Assembly (NCBI GenBank): GCA_019307065.1
Contig: JAFDKH010000022.1
Location: 1 to 41,268 of the forward strand
Reading direction: 5' to 3'
Length of the DNA stretch: 41,268 nt
Origin: Deltaproteobacteria bacterium
GTDB taxonomy: Bacteria; Myxococcota; B64-G9
The notes beneath the pieces are model-generated. The model was not told the origin of the DNA. It saw nothing but the letters and a program-made list of their open reading frames with translations, and searched no databases. The position numbers and the translations under genes were made by a program. Within the stretch, counting starts at the first letter, position 1. The number at the start of each line of letters is the position of its first letter. This document shows, piece after piece, positions 21,039 through 31,700 of the stretch.

Positions 21039-22238
21039 ATGAATTTTTCCAAACGCATCGACCGGCTGGGTACTGAAACTGCGTTCGACGTTTTGGCCGT
21101 AGTCAACAAACTCAAAGCCGAAGGCCGCGACATCATCTCTTTCGCCATCGGCGAACCGGATTTCGACACGCCCGCAAACATTAAAGAGGCCGCAAAAAAA
21201 GCCATTGACGACAACTGGACCCACTACAGTCCCTCCAGCGGCCTGCCGCAATTTCGAGAAGCGATCTGTAAAGATACTATGCGCATGCGCCCGGGCTTCA
21301 AGTGTGAACCCGACGAGGTCGTGGTCACCCCGGGGGCCAAGCCGATCATCTTCCACGGCATTATGTCGGTGGTTGAAACCGGCAGCGAAGTTATTTATCC
21401 CAATCCGGGATTTCCGATCTACGAATCGATGATCAACTTCGTCGGAGCCAAACCGGTCCCGGCCCCCCTGCTGGAATCCAAGGGCTTTTCAATCGATGTC
21501 GACCACATGGCCAGCCTGGTAAACGACAACACTTCGCTGATTATCATCAATTCGCCGCATAATCCGACCGGCGGCATGCTGCTTGGCGAAGATCTGCAAG
21601 CTATCGCCGAATTAGCCATCAAGCATGATTGCTGGGTTATGACCGACGAGGTTTACAACCGCATGGTTTGGGAAGGCGAGTTTCGTTCAATCTGCCAGCT
21701 GCCCGGAATGAAGGAGCGCTGCATGGTGATTGACGGCTGCTCCAAGACCTTTGCCATGACCGGCTGGCGGATTGGCTGGGGTGTCATGCCCAAAGAACTG
21801 TGCGCCAAGATAGCGCGCCTGTTGACCAACTCTGATTCTTGTACTTGCACGTTCAGCCAGATAGCCAGCATCGAGGCGCTCAACGGCCCCCAGGACGAAT
21901 CCGACAAGATGGTCAACGAATTCCGCGAGCGCAGTTCGATCGTGGTGGACGGTCTCAATGATATCGAGGGCGTCAGCTGTATCATACCGCGCGGGGCCTT
22001 TTACGTTTTTCCAAATGTGAGCGTTGCCTGTCGCAAGCTCGGCATGGCTTCGTCTAAAGAGCTGGCGGATTATTTATTGCACAAGGCCGGCGTGGCAGTC
22101 CTGGGCAGGACATGTTTCGGGGCCCGCAACATCGGCGAAGAAGATGAGTATATTCGTCTGTCTTATGCTACCGCCAAGGATCAGATTCGCGAAGGCCTGC
22201 GGCGCATGAAAGACGCCATAGAGAACCCCAGGAAATAA
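21039..22238 (+). CDS. Class I PLP-dependent aminotransferase (aspartate aminotransferase-like)
   Basis: The protein has 399 residues, normal for the family. GAGGAGG lies 6 bases before ATG 21039. Motifs: FAIGEPDFDTP (35-45), HYSPSSGLPQFREAI (62-76), NSPHNPTGG (171-179), TDEVY (202-206), and the Schiff-base Lys236 in SKTFAMTGWRIGW with phosphate-binding Arg244. A C-terminal Arg in YIRLSYA would bind the substrate carboxylate. The family transfers the amino group between an amino acid and 2-oxoglutarate or another keto acid in the cytoplasm. Close relatives include aspartate, prephenate and aromatic aminotransferases, so the substrate stays open. It follows the antiporter by 65 bases and ends 8 bases before a beta-helix lipoprotein gene. 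Confidence 0.9.
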   Translation: MNFSKRIDRLGTETAFDVLAVVNKLKAEGRDIISFAIGEPDFDTPANIKEAAKKAIDDNWTHYSPSSGLPQFREAICKDTMRMRPGFKCEPDEVVVTPGAKPIIFHGIMSVVETGSEVIYPNPGFPIYESMINFVGAKPVPAPLLESKGFSIDVDHMASLVNDNTSLIIINSPHNPTGGMLLGEDLQAIAELAIKHDCWVMTDEVYNRMVWEGEFRSICQLPGMKERCMVIDGCSKTFAMTGWRIGWGVMPKELCAKIARLLTNSDSCTCTFSQIASIEALNGPQDESDKMVNEFRERSSIVVDGLNDIEGVSCIIPRGAFYVFPNVSVACRKLGMASSKELADYLLHKAGVAVLGRTCFGARNIGEEDEYIRLSYATAKDQIREGLRRMKDAIENPRK

Positions 22239-22246
22239 ACCAGGCC

Positions 22247-25200
22247 ATGCCGAGCCTCTCCTGCCGACGCCTGAGTAAAATAATTATTATATGTGTCGCT
22301 ATTGCACTGGCCGGCGGGCCCGGCTGCGGCGGTTCTTCTTCTGACTGCACACTCAAGTCCCAAAATTCTTGCGTTGACTCCGTCGATTACTGGGCCGACA
22401 GTTGCGGAAATACCGGCTCCGTTAAGCAGTACTGCGGCTGCGGCTGTAAAGACGATCAGACCGGCTGCGCCGACTGCCCCTGCAGCTGTTTTGAAGTCGA
22501 CACCTGCTGTGACGGTTGCCGGCCGACCGAAGAAGGCCGGGCCTGCAATGACAATAACCCGGCCACACTCAATGATGTCTGCCTGCAAGGCAGCTGTTCG
22601 GGCTGGGACCCGGCCGGCATTGCCGAACCAGCTTTACCGGCCGAACCTGCCCTACCTGAGCCTGTTCAACTGGATTCCTGGACATGCCCCCAAAACTGGA
22701 TCGCCGTCGAACACGAATCGCTGCTCGACAAAGACGGAAATTCATTTGCCTGGTGCCAACCGCCGGCCCTGCCGCGCTTGAAGCTGGGTCTGTACACAAC
22801 CGGGCTAAGAGACGGCGAGCAAGAAGGTGAGCGTGAAATTTGCGAGCCCGAAATCGATGGAAATTATCCATTGCTGGGCTACACTACCTGCCAGCCGCTG
22901 GGCAGCGCCTGCCCAGCCGGTGACTGGCCCGAGATCCCGCCCGAACTGACCGGCAATCGGATATTCGTCAAGGCCGGCAGCCAAAACGGCGACGGGAGCC
23001 AGGCCGCGCCCTATGCAACCATCTCAGAAGCGGTCGCAGCAGCTTTAGCCGGCAACCTGATAGTCATCGCCGCCGGGATCTACCCGGAGGCATTGAGCAT
23101 AGACAAAAACCTGACTCTCTTCGGGGCCTGCATTAGCCAGACGAGTATCGTCGCCCCGGGCCCCTATTCGACTGCTACCGGCGCAATTACCATCGGCGCC
23201 AACACCCAGGTGGCTGTCTACAACCTGCGAATCTCGGGAGGTCGCAACGGAGTCTGCCTGACTGAAGATTCGGCGGCGGTCTTTCTTTCGGGCGTCTGGA
23301 TTCATGAAACCAGCGGCCACGGAATTTATGGCGGCGGGGCCGAGATGATCTTGAGCAGCGTATTGATAAGTTCGGTTTTTTCGGACAACAACAATAGCAA
23401 GGGTGTCGGAGTTTCCGCCTGGGGCACGGCGGCTGTCAGTCTGACTGACAGCACAATTGAAAATGTCCGTTCGCTGGGCATCCTGGCCGGGGTGGCCGGC
23501 ACCCAACTGACTATCCAGAATGTAGCCATCAGAGCAACCCGCATTCGTGAATCCGATAACGGCTGGGGACAGGCTGTTCGAGTTATGACCGGCGCCACGG
23601 CCACATTCACCCGGGGCTTGCTCGACGGCAATCTGCATTCCGGCCTAAACGTTTTACAAGAGGGCTCGCGCCTCGAACTTTCCGATCTTCTAATCCGCGG
23701 CACTCGCAGAAACGCTATTGACGATCCGTCTGAACCGTCCGGTTGGTGCCTGGAGGCCTTCCTGGGCGCTGAATTGACTATGTCGCGCGTGGTCTGTCAG
23801 GACAATCGCGGGCTTGGTCTGGCAGTCCTCGGCCCCGGCAGCCAGGCTGAATTGAACGACGTAGTCATCATCGACACCCGCAGCAGCGACTACGACGGCT
23901 CGTTGGGTTCCGGGATCGAAATCGTCGACGGAGCACACATGTCGCTGGCCCGAGTGCTTTTACAAAACAACTCTCTGGCCGGCTTTGTCGCGGCCGGCTC
24001 GGGAGCAAGCTGCGAACTTACAGATCTGGTTGTCCTTGACACTTCGCCACAAGAGTCAAACGGAATGTTCGGCCGCGGCCTGGTTGTCCAGGCCGGCGCC
24101 GCGCTTACACTGACCCGGGGACTCTTCGAAAACAATCACGACATTGCAATCGCCGTAATAAATCAAAACTCATCCCTGGTGCTGAGTGACATTGCCGTAC
24201 GCAACACCGGCAGCCAGCAAAGCGACTTGCTCTTGGGCCGCGGTCTGGAGGCCAACCTGGGCGCCTATGTTTCGTGCAGCCGCGGATTGTTCGAAAACAA
24301 TCGCAGTATCGGGATATCGATTGCCGATCTCGGAACCGTCGCCAATCTGACCGACATCAGCGTTTTCGACACACAGCCTGAAGAGGCAACCGAGGCTCAT
24401 GGCCGTGGCCTGACCGTTCAGTCGGGCGCCCAGGCAACCCTCGTGCGGGCCAGGTTCGAGCGCAACCGTGAATCCGGATTGGTAATTCGGGGCCCGGGCT
24501 CGACAATCGAGATTGAAGATCTGACCGTCACGGACACCTATAGCCAGCTCAAGGACGCCGAGCGTGAAGGGATTGATTTGTTTTTCGGTCGCGGAATGGA
24601 AATCAGCATCGAGGCCGCCGCAACCTTGAAACGCGGGCTCTTCTTGCGCAACCGCGATGCCGGCATCGTGGTTGCCCTGGGCTCTTCCGCCCAACTCGAA
24701 GACATCACCGTCAAAGACACGGCCGGCCGCGAAGCCGACCTGGATTACGGCGTCGGGTTGAGCTTGTCTCAAGGCCCGCAGGTTTCGGTCAAGCGCGGAC
24801 TTTTTGAAAACAACAAAGCTGTCGGAATAATGGCCGGGTTCGACAACCCAATCTTGACTCTCGAAGATATTATTATTCGCTCGACCCGCAGTCGTGAGAT
24901 GGATTTGTTTTTCGGCGCCGGCCTGCAGGCCTCCGGAGGTGCCCAGGTCAGTCTGAGGCGTGGATTGCTGCAGGGCAATCATGCCCTGGGAGTTTGCGTT
25001 TTCGATCCGGGAACATCTGTCGAGCTGCACCAGATCAGTATTCAAGAGACAGACGAGTGTGAGTGCTTTGACTTGCCCGGTGCTCAGGGCTGTCCCGAGA
25101 TAGGTTTCGGTATGGGCCTGGGTGTTTATTATACAGCCGAGATCGAGTTTGAAAGTGTGGACATCCTGGGCTCGGCCCTGGCCGGCGTTCAGATAGCCTT

Positions 25201-25384
25201 TGACGGATCAATAAGCGGGCAGGGACTGGCCATACGGCACAATCCAATCGGTCTCAATATCCAAGACACTCCCGAGGGCTACGACTTCTTCGAACAAGTC
25301 AGCGGGTTGTGGATCGAGGGCAGCCAGGTCAACTACGACACGACCGCCCTGGGAGTCCCGGATGCCATGGAAGTCCTCGAATAA
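22247..25384 (+). CDS. Beta-helix repeat lipoprotein with Cys-rich N-terminus (paralogue 1)
   Basis: The protein has 1045 residues. A signal segment ends at Cys27 in a Gly-Cys-Gly-Gly context, an imperfect lipobox. Residues about 33-115 form a Cys-rich domain (YWADSCG, YCGCGCK, CCDGC). Residues about 140-240 form a conserved module of unknown type (WTC, DKDGNSFAWCQPP, ICEPEIDG, CPAGDWPEIP). From about 245 a right-handed parallel beta-helix starts with a DGSQAAPYATISEAV signature (DUF1565/pectate-lyase-like), then runs as units of about 54-55 residues carrying LTRGLFENN and RGLE motifs. No catalytic residues of polysaccharide lyases are recognisable. It begins 8 bases after the aminotransferase gene with a weak ribosome-binding site. 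A large surface fibre is likely; ligand unknown. Confidence 0.88.
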   Translation: MPSLSCRRLSKIIIICVAIALAGGPGCGGSSSDCTLKSQNSCVDSVDYWADSCGNTGSVKQYCGCGCKDDQTGCADCPCSCFEVDTCCDGCRPTEEGRACNDNNPATLNDVCLQGSCSGWDPAGIAEPALPAEPALPEPVQLDSWTCPQNWIAVEHESLLDKDGNSFAWCQPPALPRLKLGLYTTGLRDGEQEGEREICEPEIDGNYPLLGYTTCQPLGSACPAGDWPEIPPELTGNRIFVKAGSQNGDGSQAAPYATISEAVAAALAGNLIVIAAGIYPEALSIDKNLTLFGACISQTSIVAPGPYSTATGAITIGANTQVAVYNLRISGGRNGVCLTEDSAAVFLSGVWIHETSGHGIYGGGAEMILSSVLISSVFSDNNNSKGVGVSAWGTAAVSLTDSTIENVRSLGILAGVAGTQLTIQNVAIRATRIRESDNGWGQAVRVMTGATATFTRGLLDGNLHSGLNVLQEGSRLELSDLLIRGTRRNAIDDPSEPSGWCLEAFLGAELTMSRVVCQDNRGLGLAVLGPGSQAELNDVVIIDTRSSDYDGSLGSGIEIVDGAHMSLARVLLQNNSLAGFVAAGSGASCELTDLVVLDTSPQESNGMFGRGLVVQAGAALTLTRGLFENNHDIAIAVINQNSSLVLSDIAVRNTGSQQSDLLLGRGLEANLGAYVSCSRGLFENNRSIGISIADLGTVANLTDISVFDTQPEEATEAHGRGLTVQSGAQATLVRARFERNRESGLVIRGPGSTIEIEDLTVTDTYSQLKDAEREGIDLFFGRGMEISIEAAATLKRGLFLRNRDAGIVVALGSSAQLEDITVKDTAGREADLDYGVGLSLSQGPQVSVKRGLFENNKAVGIMAGFDNPILTLEDIIIRSTRSREMDLFFGAGLQASGGAQVSLRRGLLQGNHALGVCVFDPGTSVELHQISIQETDECECFDLPGAQGCPEIGFGMGLGVYYTAEIEFESVDILGSALAGVQIAFDGSISGQGLAIRHNPIGLNIQDTPEGYDFFEQVSGLWIEGSQVNYDTTALGVPDAMEVLE

Positions 25385-28300
25385 GTTCATAGGATATCCT
25401 CCCGGCCGGTTAGAATCCCTTAGTTCCAAACACAATTGAATCAATAGCGGCCAAGGTGCTATGTTCATGGTCTTACGAGAGGAGCCTGGTATGAGGTGCC
25501 GGATGAAGCTGTCGATCAATTGGGCGACGTTCGCCCTGCTGGCCTTTAGCATCCCTGGCTTCAGCGGCTGTGGTGGTAGCACCTGCGAGTCTCGTGCCCA
25601 AACATTTTGCACACAGGGTGCCGTCTATTGGGCCGACAGTTGCGGCTCCATTGAAGAGATTATGGAATACTGCGCCTGCGGCTGCAACGGCTACGCATCC
25701 GGCTGCAACGAATGTAGCTGCAGTTGCTCGCAGGTCGGACAATGCTGTGACGGCTGCATGCCTATTCAGGAAGGCCACGCTTGTGACGACACAGACCAAG
25801 AGACAATCGTCGACATCTGTCAGAACGGAACCTGCAGCGGTTGGAAAATTTCCGACATCGCCCTACCCGAACTCCCGGCTCAAGCTACCCTGCCGGCCCT
25901 GCCCGAACCTGTCCGCCTGCAATCCTGGACTTGCCGGACAGGCTGGGACCCGGTTGGACATGCCACCCTTGAAGATCAAGACGGCAATCCTTTTTCGTGG
26001 TGCCAGCCGCCCGAAGTTCCCCGGCTTGCAGTCAGCGGATACACAACCCCGCTCAAAGCCGGCGAAAGCGCAGGCGACCGCCCAATTTGCGAACCCGAAC
26101 TCGACGGCACTTTCCCGGTCCTGGGCCAGGCAGCTTGCCAACCCCTGGGCGATAGTTGCCCAGCCGAAACCTGGCCGGAAATCCCGGCTGAAGTAACCGG
26201 CAATCGGATCTATGTTCTCAGCGGAGCAACCAACGGAGACGGCACTCAAGCCAACCCGTATGGCCTGATCGGCGAGGCAGTCACGGCAGCCGCAGCCGGG
26301 GATGTTGTCGTAATCGGGCCGGGCAGCTATCTGAATTCGGTAACCATTTCCAAAGACCTGACACTCTGGGGGGCCTGCATTCAACAAAGCATCATAGACT
26401 GTCGCGAAGCGTTTGATCTCGACTCGGCGGCGGTGATCGTATCGGGCGCTGCCCAGGTCACTCTTCGAAACTTGCGGATCTCGGGCTCGCGGATTGGGGT
26501 TTTAACCAACTCGACCGACGCTCGGGTATCACTCAACGGTGTCTGGCTGCATGCAACTACCTTTGGCGGGGTCATGGTTGCGGATGGTTCGTTTAGCGCT
26601 GCCAATCTACTAGTCGACTCGATCAATCCGGCGGATGGCTGGTACTCGGGTGTAGGAATCGGCGTGCAATCCGCCCAGCTTGTTGAACTTCAAAGCGTAA
26701 CCCTGGAAAACAACACCTACGTGGGAATGTATTTCGATGATGCCGCAACCACGGCCAGCATCCAGGACATCGTGATTCGCAACACTTTACGGTACGAGAT
26801 CGGCTACGAAGGCGGGCTCGGCATGCAGGCTATTCTGGGCCAACTAAGCCTGGCCGGCGGCTTGATCGAGGGCAACCATGGAGTTGGAATTATCGTGTCC
26901 GGCGGGAGTACGTCTGTCGAGTTGGATGACATTATTATTAGCGATACTTCCAGTATGTACTTCGAGCGCACTCACGGCCTGGGGATACAGATCAGCAGCG
27001 GGGCCGAAGTCGTTATCAGGCAAAGTCTGATCGAAAGAAACCAGGCAGCCGGAATAACAGTCGGTTTTGGCAGTTCGCAACTCGAAGCCAGCGATATTAT
27101 CATTCGCGACACCGACAGCCAGGCAGGTGATCTGCACTGGGGCTCGGGAATGGACATCACAACGGGCAGTCAGGTGACCTTGAGTCGCGTCTTGTTCGAA
27201 CGAAATCATTTTGCCGGGCTTTACGCCAGTGACCAACAAACATCTGTGCAGTGTGAGGACGTGATGATCCTGGATACCGACAGCGATCAGGCGACCCAAG
27301 GTGAAGGCCTGGGAATCTGGGTCCAAATGGGCGCCCAGCTCAGTCTGACCCGGGGACGGGTTAGCCGAAATCGAACTACCGGTATTCATTCAATCGCAGC
27401 CGGAACGACACTTATCCTCGAAGATGTTGAAATTAGCGGCACCCTGAGTCAGGAAGCAGATGGATACTACGGCTTCGGCCTGACTGCAATCGACGGCGCC
27501 CAGCTGTCACTGACTCGCGGCCTGCTGGACGGCAATACGGGTACCGGGATACAGCTGGCCTCAAATGGCCAGAACATCGTATTGACGGACGTGACCGTTA
27601 GAAACACCCAGGTTATTGATCAGGACGGAACATTCGGGATCGGCCTGCAGGTCAGCCTGGGCTCAAATGTTACTTTGACTCGCGGGCTGTTCGACACGAA
27701 TCATCACAGCGGCATCCTGGCCGAGAATTCAGGTACCAGCCTGGTGCTCGAAGACTTAACTATCCAGAATACCGAAGGTGATTCAACCGGTTCCGGTGGG
27801 GACGGGTTATGGATACAGCAAGCAGCCGATGTGACTTTGACTCGGGCGCTGTTCGACAACAATCGCGACGTAGGCATAATGGTACGCTCAGGCAGCAACC
27901 TGGACGCTGCCGATATAACCGTACAAAACACGCGCAGTCAGGCCAGCGACGGTGCATTCGGGCGGGGACTCGAAGTTAGTCACCAGGGCCAACTAACCTT
28001 GAAGCGCGGTTTGTTCGACAACAATCGCGAATTGGGTGTTTTGATCGGCAACCAGGGTAGCCAGGCCGATATATCGGATCTGACAATCTTGAACACCCAA
28101 TCTACTGAACTCAGCGGACAGGCCGGACGAGGACTCGAAGTCAACACCGGGGCGCAACTTTCTCTGACCCGCGCATACCTTGACTCGAATCATGCGGCCG
28201 GCATATTTATTGCCTCCCCGGAAACCTTAGTCGAGCTATCCGATATCAGCGTGTTTAATACTCTGAGCAAGACAAGTGACGGCACCGTGGGGCGTGGCCT

Positions 28301-28400
28301 GGAAATCGGCCTCGGCGCCGAAGTAAATCTGACACGCGCCCAATTCGACGGCAATCGCGATCTTGGAATTGGAGCCTTCAGCAAAAGCACTGTGGTTAAC
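24059..28400 (+). repeat. Diverged ~162-165-bp coding repeats of the beta-helix units
   Basis: Across both lipoprotein genes a unit of 54-55 codons recurs. It starts with a block encoding LTRGLF(E/D)NN and contains RGLE plus a second turn ending NT. Units are clearly related at protein level, yet DNA copies differ at many codons, so expansion is old compared with the near-identical pair at 5468-5563. The clearest run in the second gene is about 27670-28400. Confidence 0.6.
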
Positions 28401-28769
28401 CTCAGCCAGGTCTTTATCACCGCTACCTCAGAACAGGAATGCGCCCAAGAACCCCAACCGACTTGCCCTGGTTTTGGCTATGGGGCCGGAATTGGAATCT
28501 ATGATTTTGCAGAAATGACGATCAAGCAGGTCGAGGTCACCAATTCAGATCTGTTGGCACTCCAGATAGCGCGGCGCGCCAGACTGTTTGGTACCGGACT
28601 TGCTTTACGCTCGAACCCGGTCGGAATAAACATTCAGTTCCCCGACCAGGACTACAATTTTCTCGAAGCCGTCTATGGCCTCTGGATGAGCGACAATCTG
28701 GTAAACTTCGACACGACCGAATTGCTCATTCCGGATCCAATGGATATCCTCGGGACCAGCGAAGAATAG
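25491..28769 (+). CDS. Beta-helix repeat lipoprotein with Cys-rich N-terminus (paralogue 2)
   Basis: The protein has 1092 residues from ATG 25491, chosen because GAGAGGAG ends 6 bases upstream; earlier ATGs at 25461 and 25467 lack this. The signal peptide ends at Cys27 (Phe-Ser-Gly-Cys). Its domain order is the same as the preceding gene: Cys-rich domain (YWADSCG, CCDGC), the WTC/WCQPP/ICEPELDG/WPEIP module, then a beta-helix of about 54-55-residue units and a shared end (VNFDTTELLIPD). It is about 47 residues longer, close to one helix unit. This is a tandem duplication that has diverged substantially. TAGAAT at 25411-25416 could be a -10 for its own promoter, but no -35 matches. The adenylate cyclase gene follows 22 bases later. 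Confidence 0.88.
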   Translation: MRCRMKLSINWATFALLAFSIPGFSGCGGSTCESRAQTFCTQGAVYWADSCGSIEEIMEYCACGCNGYASGCNECSCSCSQVGQCCDGCMPIQEGHACDDTDQETIVDICQNGTCSGWKISDIALPELPAQATLPALPEPVRLQSWTCRTGWDPVGHATLEDQDGNPFSWCQPPEVPRLAVSGYTTPLKAGESAGDRPICEPELDGTFPVLGQAACQPLGDSCPAETWPEIPAEVTGNRIYVLSGATNGDGTQANPYGLIGEAVTAAAAGDVVVIGPGSYLNSVTISKDLTLWGACIQQSIIDCREAFDLDSAAVIVSGAAQVTLRNLRISGSRIGVLTNSTDARVSLNGVWLHATTFGGVMVADGSFSAANLLVDSINPADGWYSGVGIGVQSAQLVELQSVTLENNTYVGMYFDDAATTASIQDIVIRNTLRYEIGYEGGLGMQAILGQLSLAGGLIEGNHGVGIIVSGGSTSVELDDIIISDTSSMYFERTHGLGIQISSGAEVVIRQSLIERNQAAGITVGFGSSQLEASDIIIRDTDSQAGDLHWGSGMDITTGSQVTLSRVLFERNHFAGLYASDQQTSVQCEDVMILDTDSDQATQGEGLGIWVQMGAQLSLTRGRVSRNRTTGIHSIAAGTTLILEDVEISGTLSQEADGYYGFGLTAIDGAQLSLTRGLLDGNTGTGIQLASNGQNIVLTDVTVRNTQVIDQDGTFGIGLQVSLGSNVTLTRGLFDTNHHSGILAENSGTSLVLEDLTIQNTEGDSTGSGGDGLWIQQAADVTLTRALFDNNRDVGIMVRSGSNLDAADITVQNTRSQASDGAFGRGLEVSHQGQLTLKRGLFDNNRELGVLIGNQGSQADISDLTILNTQSTELSGQAGRGLEVNTGAQLSLTRAYLDSNHAAGIFIASPETLVELSDISVFNTLSKTSDGTVGRGLEIGLGAEVNLTRAQFDGNRDLGIGAFSKSTVVNLSQVFITATSEQECAQEPQPTCPGFGYGAGIGIYDFAEMTIKQVEVTNSDLLALQIARRARLFGTGLALRSNPVGINIQFPDQDYNFLEAVYGLWMSDNLVNFDTTELLIPDPMDILGTSEE

Positions 28770-28777
28770 GATCTTTT

Positions 28778-28783
28778 TATAAT
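28778..28783 (+). promoter_or_regulatory. Possible -10 element of the cyclase gene
   Basis: A perfect TATAAT lies 8 bases before ATG 28792, between the stop of the beta-helix gene and the cyclase start. No -35 match is seen at 17-18 bases. If used, the cyclase message would be leaderless; read-through from the upstream gene is the alternative. Confidence 0.35.
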
Positions 28784-28791
28784 TGGGACCA

Positions 28792-31700
28792 ATGTCAGAA
28801 ACCTGCCCACGTTGCGGAATGGACATAGATCAAGGACAAGCTGCATGTCCTGACTGTGGCCTGCCAATTGACCCGGCGGCAATCTGCAATTCTTGCGAAA
28901 CCCGGGTCAGGAAAGACGACGAGTTCTGTTGGTCTTGCGGCAAACGCCTGGAGCATCAACTCTACTGTTGGCACTGCGGATCTTCGGTCTGGACCCAGAG
29001 CCTCTATTGCGCGGCCTGCGGTGCCCAACAACCTGATTTGGCGAAGCTATTGCAGCAGCTTACCCGTGAAGAGAGGACCCAGCTCCCGTTTTCCGATCGT
29101 CGAGACAACACCCGCCCGGCCGAAGAGACGCTGGTTCGACAAACTCGCCCAACCTTGACGGTCTCGACGGTTCCTGAAACAGCAACCCGTCCCCCGGCAA
29201 GAAGCCGCCGGACAATGCAGGTCGAGCCGCTAGGGGCAGCTGCTGCGGACAGCTTGAAAATCGTGACGGTCTTGTTTGCCGACGTCTCGGGCTTCACTCA
29301 CATGAGTGAGAGCATGCATCCCGAACAGGTCAAGGACGTCCTCGACGATTGCTTTGCAGGCTTGACCACTGCAATCACGAACCACGGCGGTATCATCGAC
29401 AAATATATCGGCGACTGCGTAATGGCCCTTTTCGGGGCCAAGCTCGCCCATGAAAATGACCCCGAGCGTGCCCTGGACGCCGCCATCGCCATGCAGGTAT
29501 TTCTTGAGGGTTACTCGGCCGACCTGCTGGCCCGCACAGGCCTGACCTTGGCTATGCGAATTGGAATCAATACCGGAACGGTCCTGGCCGGGTTCGTCGG
29601 CCGGGGTGACAGCCAGGATTTTACGGTAATGGGCGATGCCGTCAATTTGGCAAGTCGCCTGGAGAGTGCCTGTCCGGTCGGGTCGATTCTGGTTTCTTAC
29701 GAGACCTTCCGATTGGTTCAGGGACTTTTCGAGGTAAAACAGCTCGAACCCATTCAGGTCAAAGGCAAGTCCGAGCCTGTTCGAGTAGTCGAAGTCCTCG
29801 GCCGCCGGGCCGGTGGAATGACTATCGAGGTACCGGATTTTCGGGGAGTGCCTACCCGGATGATTGGGCGCCAAAAAGAGCTCGACCAACTCAAAGCCGG
29901 GTTTATCAAGGCAAGCAAACATAACACACCCGTTCCCGTGACGGTGCGCTCATCGATCGGCATGGGGAAAAGCCGACTTATTTACGAGTTCGTCTCATGG
30001 CTGATTAGTCAGGCTCAACATGACCTGGATTTCATGCGTTGTCGCGATTACCGGACAGAAACTACTTTTGCGCCCTTGATCGATCTGGTTGTTCGCCTGG
30101 TCGGAGCCGAGACCGGCGACGACCCGGCAGCCTTGAAGCTCAAAACGGCGGCTTATCTGGACGAGCTCGAACTCGACGATTCCGATCGGGCCCGAGTCGA
30201 AGCCAGCATCTTGAATCTACTGGGCATCGAGACCAGTCGGATTCCAATCCTTTTGCCTTTCGCCAATGACCCCGAGCAACTCAAGAGCGCGATCCGCGAG
30301 GGAATCCTGACCTTGTACCGAACACGAGCCGCCAAGCGGCCGATGATTTTGGCCGTAGAAGACCTGCACATGGCTTCGGATCCTTTTCTGGATTTGCTGG
30401 CCACTTTGGCTTCTTGTGAAAATTTACCTATATTAATAATCATGTCTTTTCGCCCGGAAGCCGATCAACGCGTAGAAGATCGTTTCGAGTTCCACGAAGA
30501 ACGGGTTCATTGTGTGCTTGAGCCGCTCGGTGACATCGACTCGAACGAAATGATCAACGATCTGCTTCAGCGCATCGAAAACATTCCCGATGAATTAATC
30601 ACCCGGGTAATGAATGTCTCTGAGGGACGGCCGCTTTTTATCGAGGAGATCCTGTCCGACCTTGTCGAGCGCGACATTATAATCTGCGGCGATGAATCTT
30701 GGGAAATCAAGCTCTCTAAAGCCAAGGACGTCACTCTGCCGCAATCGATCGAGTCGGCGATTCTCTCGAGAGTGGACGCCCTGCCCGAGCCATGTCGCGA
30801 AGCACTCCAAATAGCATCCGTGGTCGGAGATGTTTGTTGGGACACGCTGATTAAGGATTTCGGAATACCCGAGACGCGTTCGGTATTGAACATTCTCGAA
30901 GAACGCCAGTTCATCCGTTTCCGGCGAATTACTCAAATACTCAAGACCAAAGAGTTTGTCTTTTTACTGCCGGCTGTTCGCGAGACCCTCGAACATCACG
31001 TATTGCGCAAGGTCAAAGTCCGCTGGCACGATGCAATTGCCGAATGGATCGAAGCCCGAGTCAAGGGCGAGCACGAGTACTTCGACCGCCTGAAAGGACA
31101 TCATCATTTCGAAGCCGGCAACGTCACCAATGCCCTGCCCTACAGACTGCGCTCGGGCAACAAGGCCGAAGAACGCGGCGATATCAACCGGGCCCTCGAC
31201 GATCTGCAATGGATTTGGCGGCACTCGCGCAGGGACGATGGCAGTCTCTTGCTTGACTCGGCCGAGTTGTCCGAATCGCGGGTCAGCGTCGCCCGCCTGC
31301 TGCGGCGCGTCGGCCGGCCGACAGAAGCCGAAGAGGCTTTTACTGAAACAAAAGATGTTTTCGCAGCCCAGGCCGAGAAGTTTTCCGAGGTCGATCTGGC
31401 TCTGCGGCGCACGGCTTTAGAGACCGCGCATGCTCTGATTCAAGCCGGCCAACACGAAACCGCCAACACACTCCTCGAGCTGGCCATTGCAGATCTAGAT
31501 CCGGACAAACGCGAAGCCGGCTGGTTGCAGTTGGCTGCCCGGACATCTAAATGGCAGGGCTGGATTGCATATCTTCAGAAACAGCATGAGGCGGCGCTGG
31601 ATTTCTACAACAAGGGCATTTCTCTGGCCAGCACCCTGGGCCCGTCGACGGCACTTGGCTCGCTTCACGATGGTAAAGGCGTATGCCTGTCGCGCTTGGA

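Noticed and set aside
24170..25045. 291-codon minus-strand frame within beta-helix paralogue 1
   Set aside because: Shadow of the repeat array; the plus strand carries the periodic beta-helix pattern and similar shadows occur in the paralogue.
22247..28769. Polysaccharide lyase or pectinase function for the beta-helix lipoproteins
   Set aside because: Only the fold pattern matches; no catalytic residues of lyase families can be recognised.
10510..28791. AATTGGGACCA 11-mer at about 10510-10520 and 28781-28791
   Set aside because: Two copies only, in opposite relation to their genes and at different distances; a chance match is likely.
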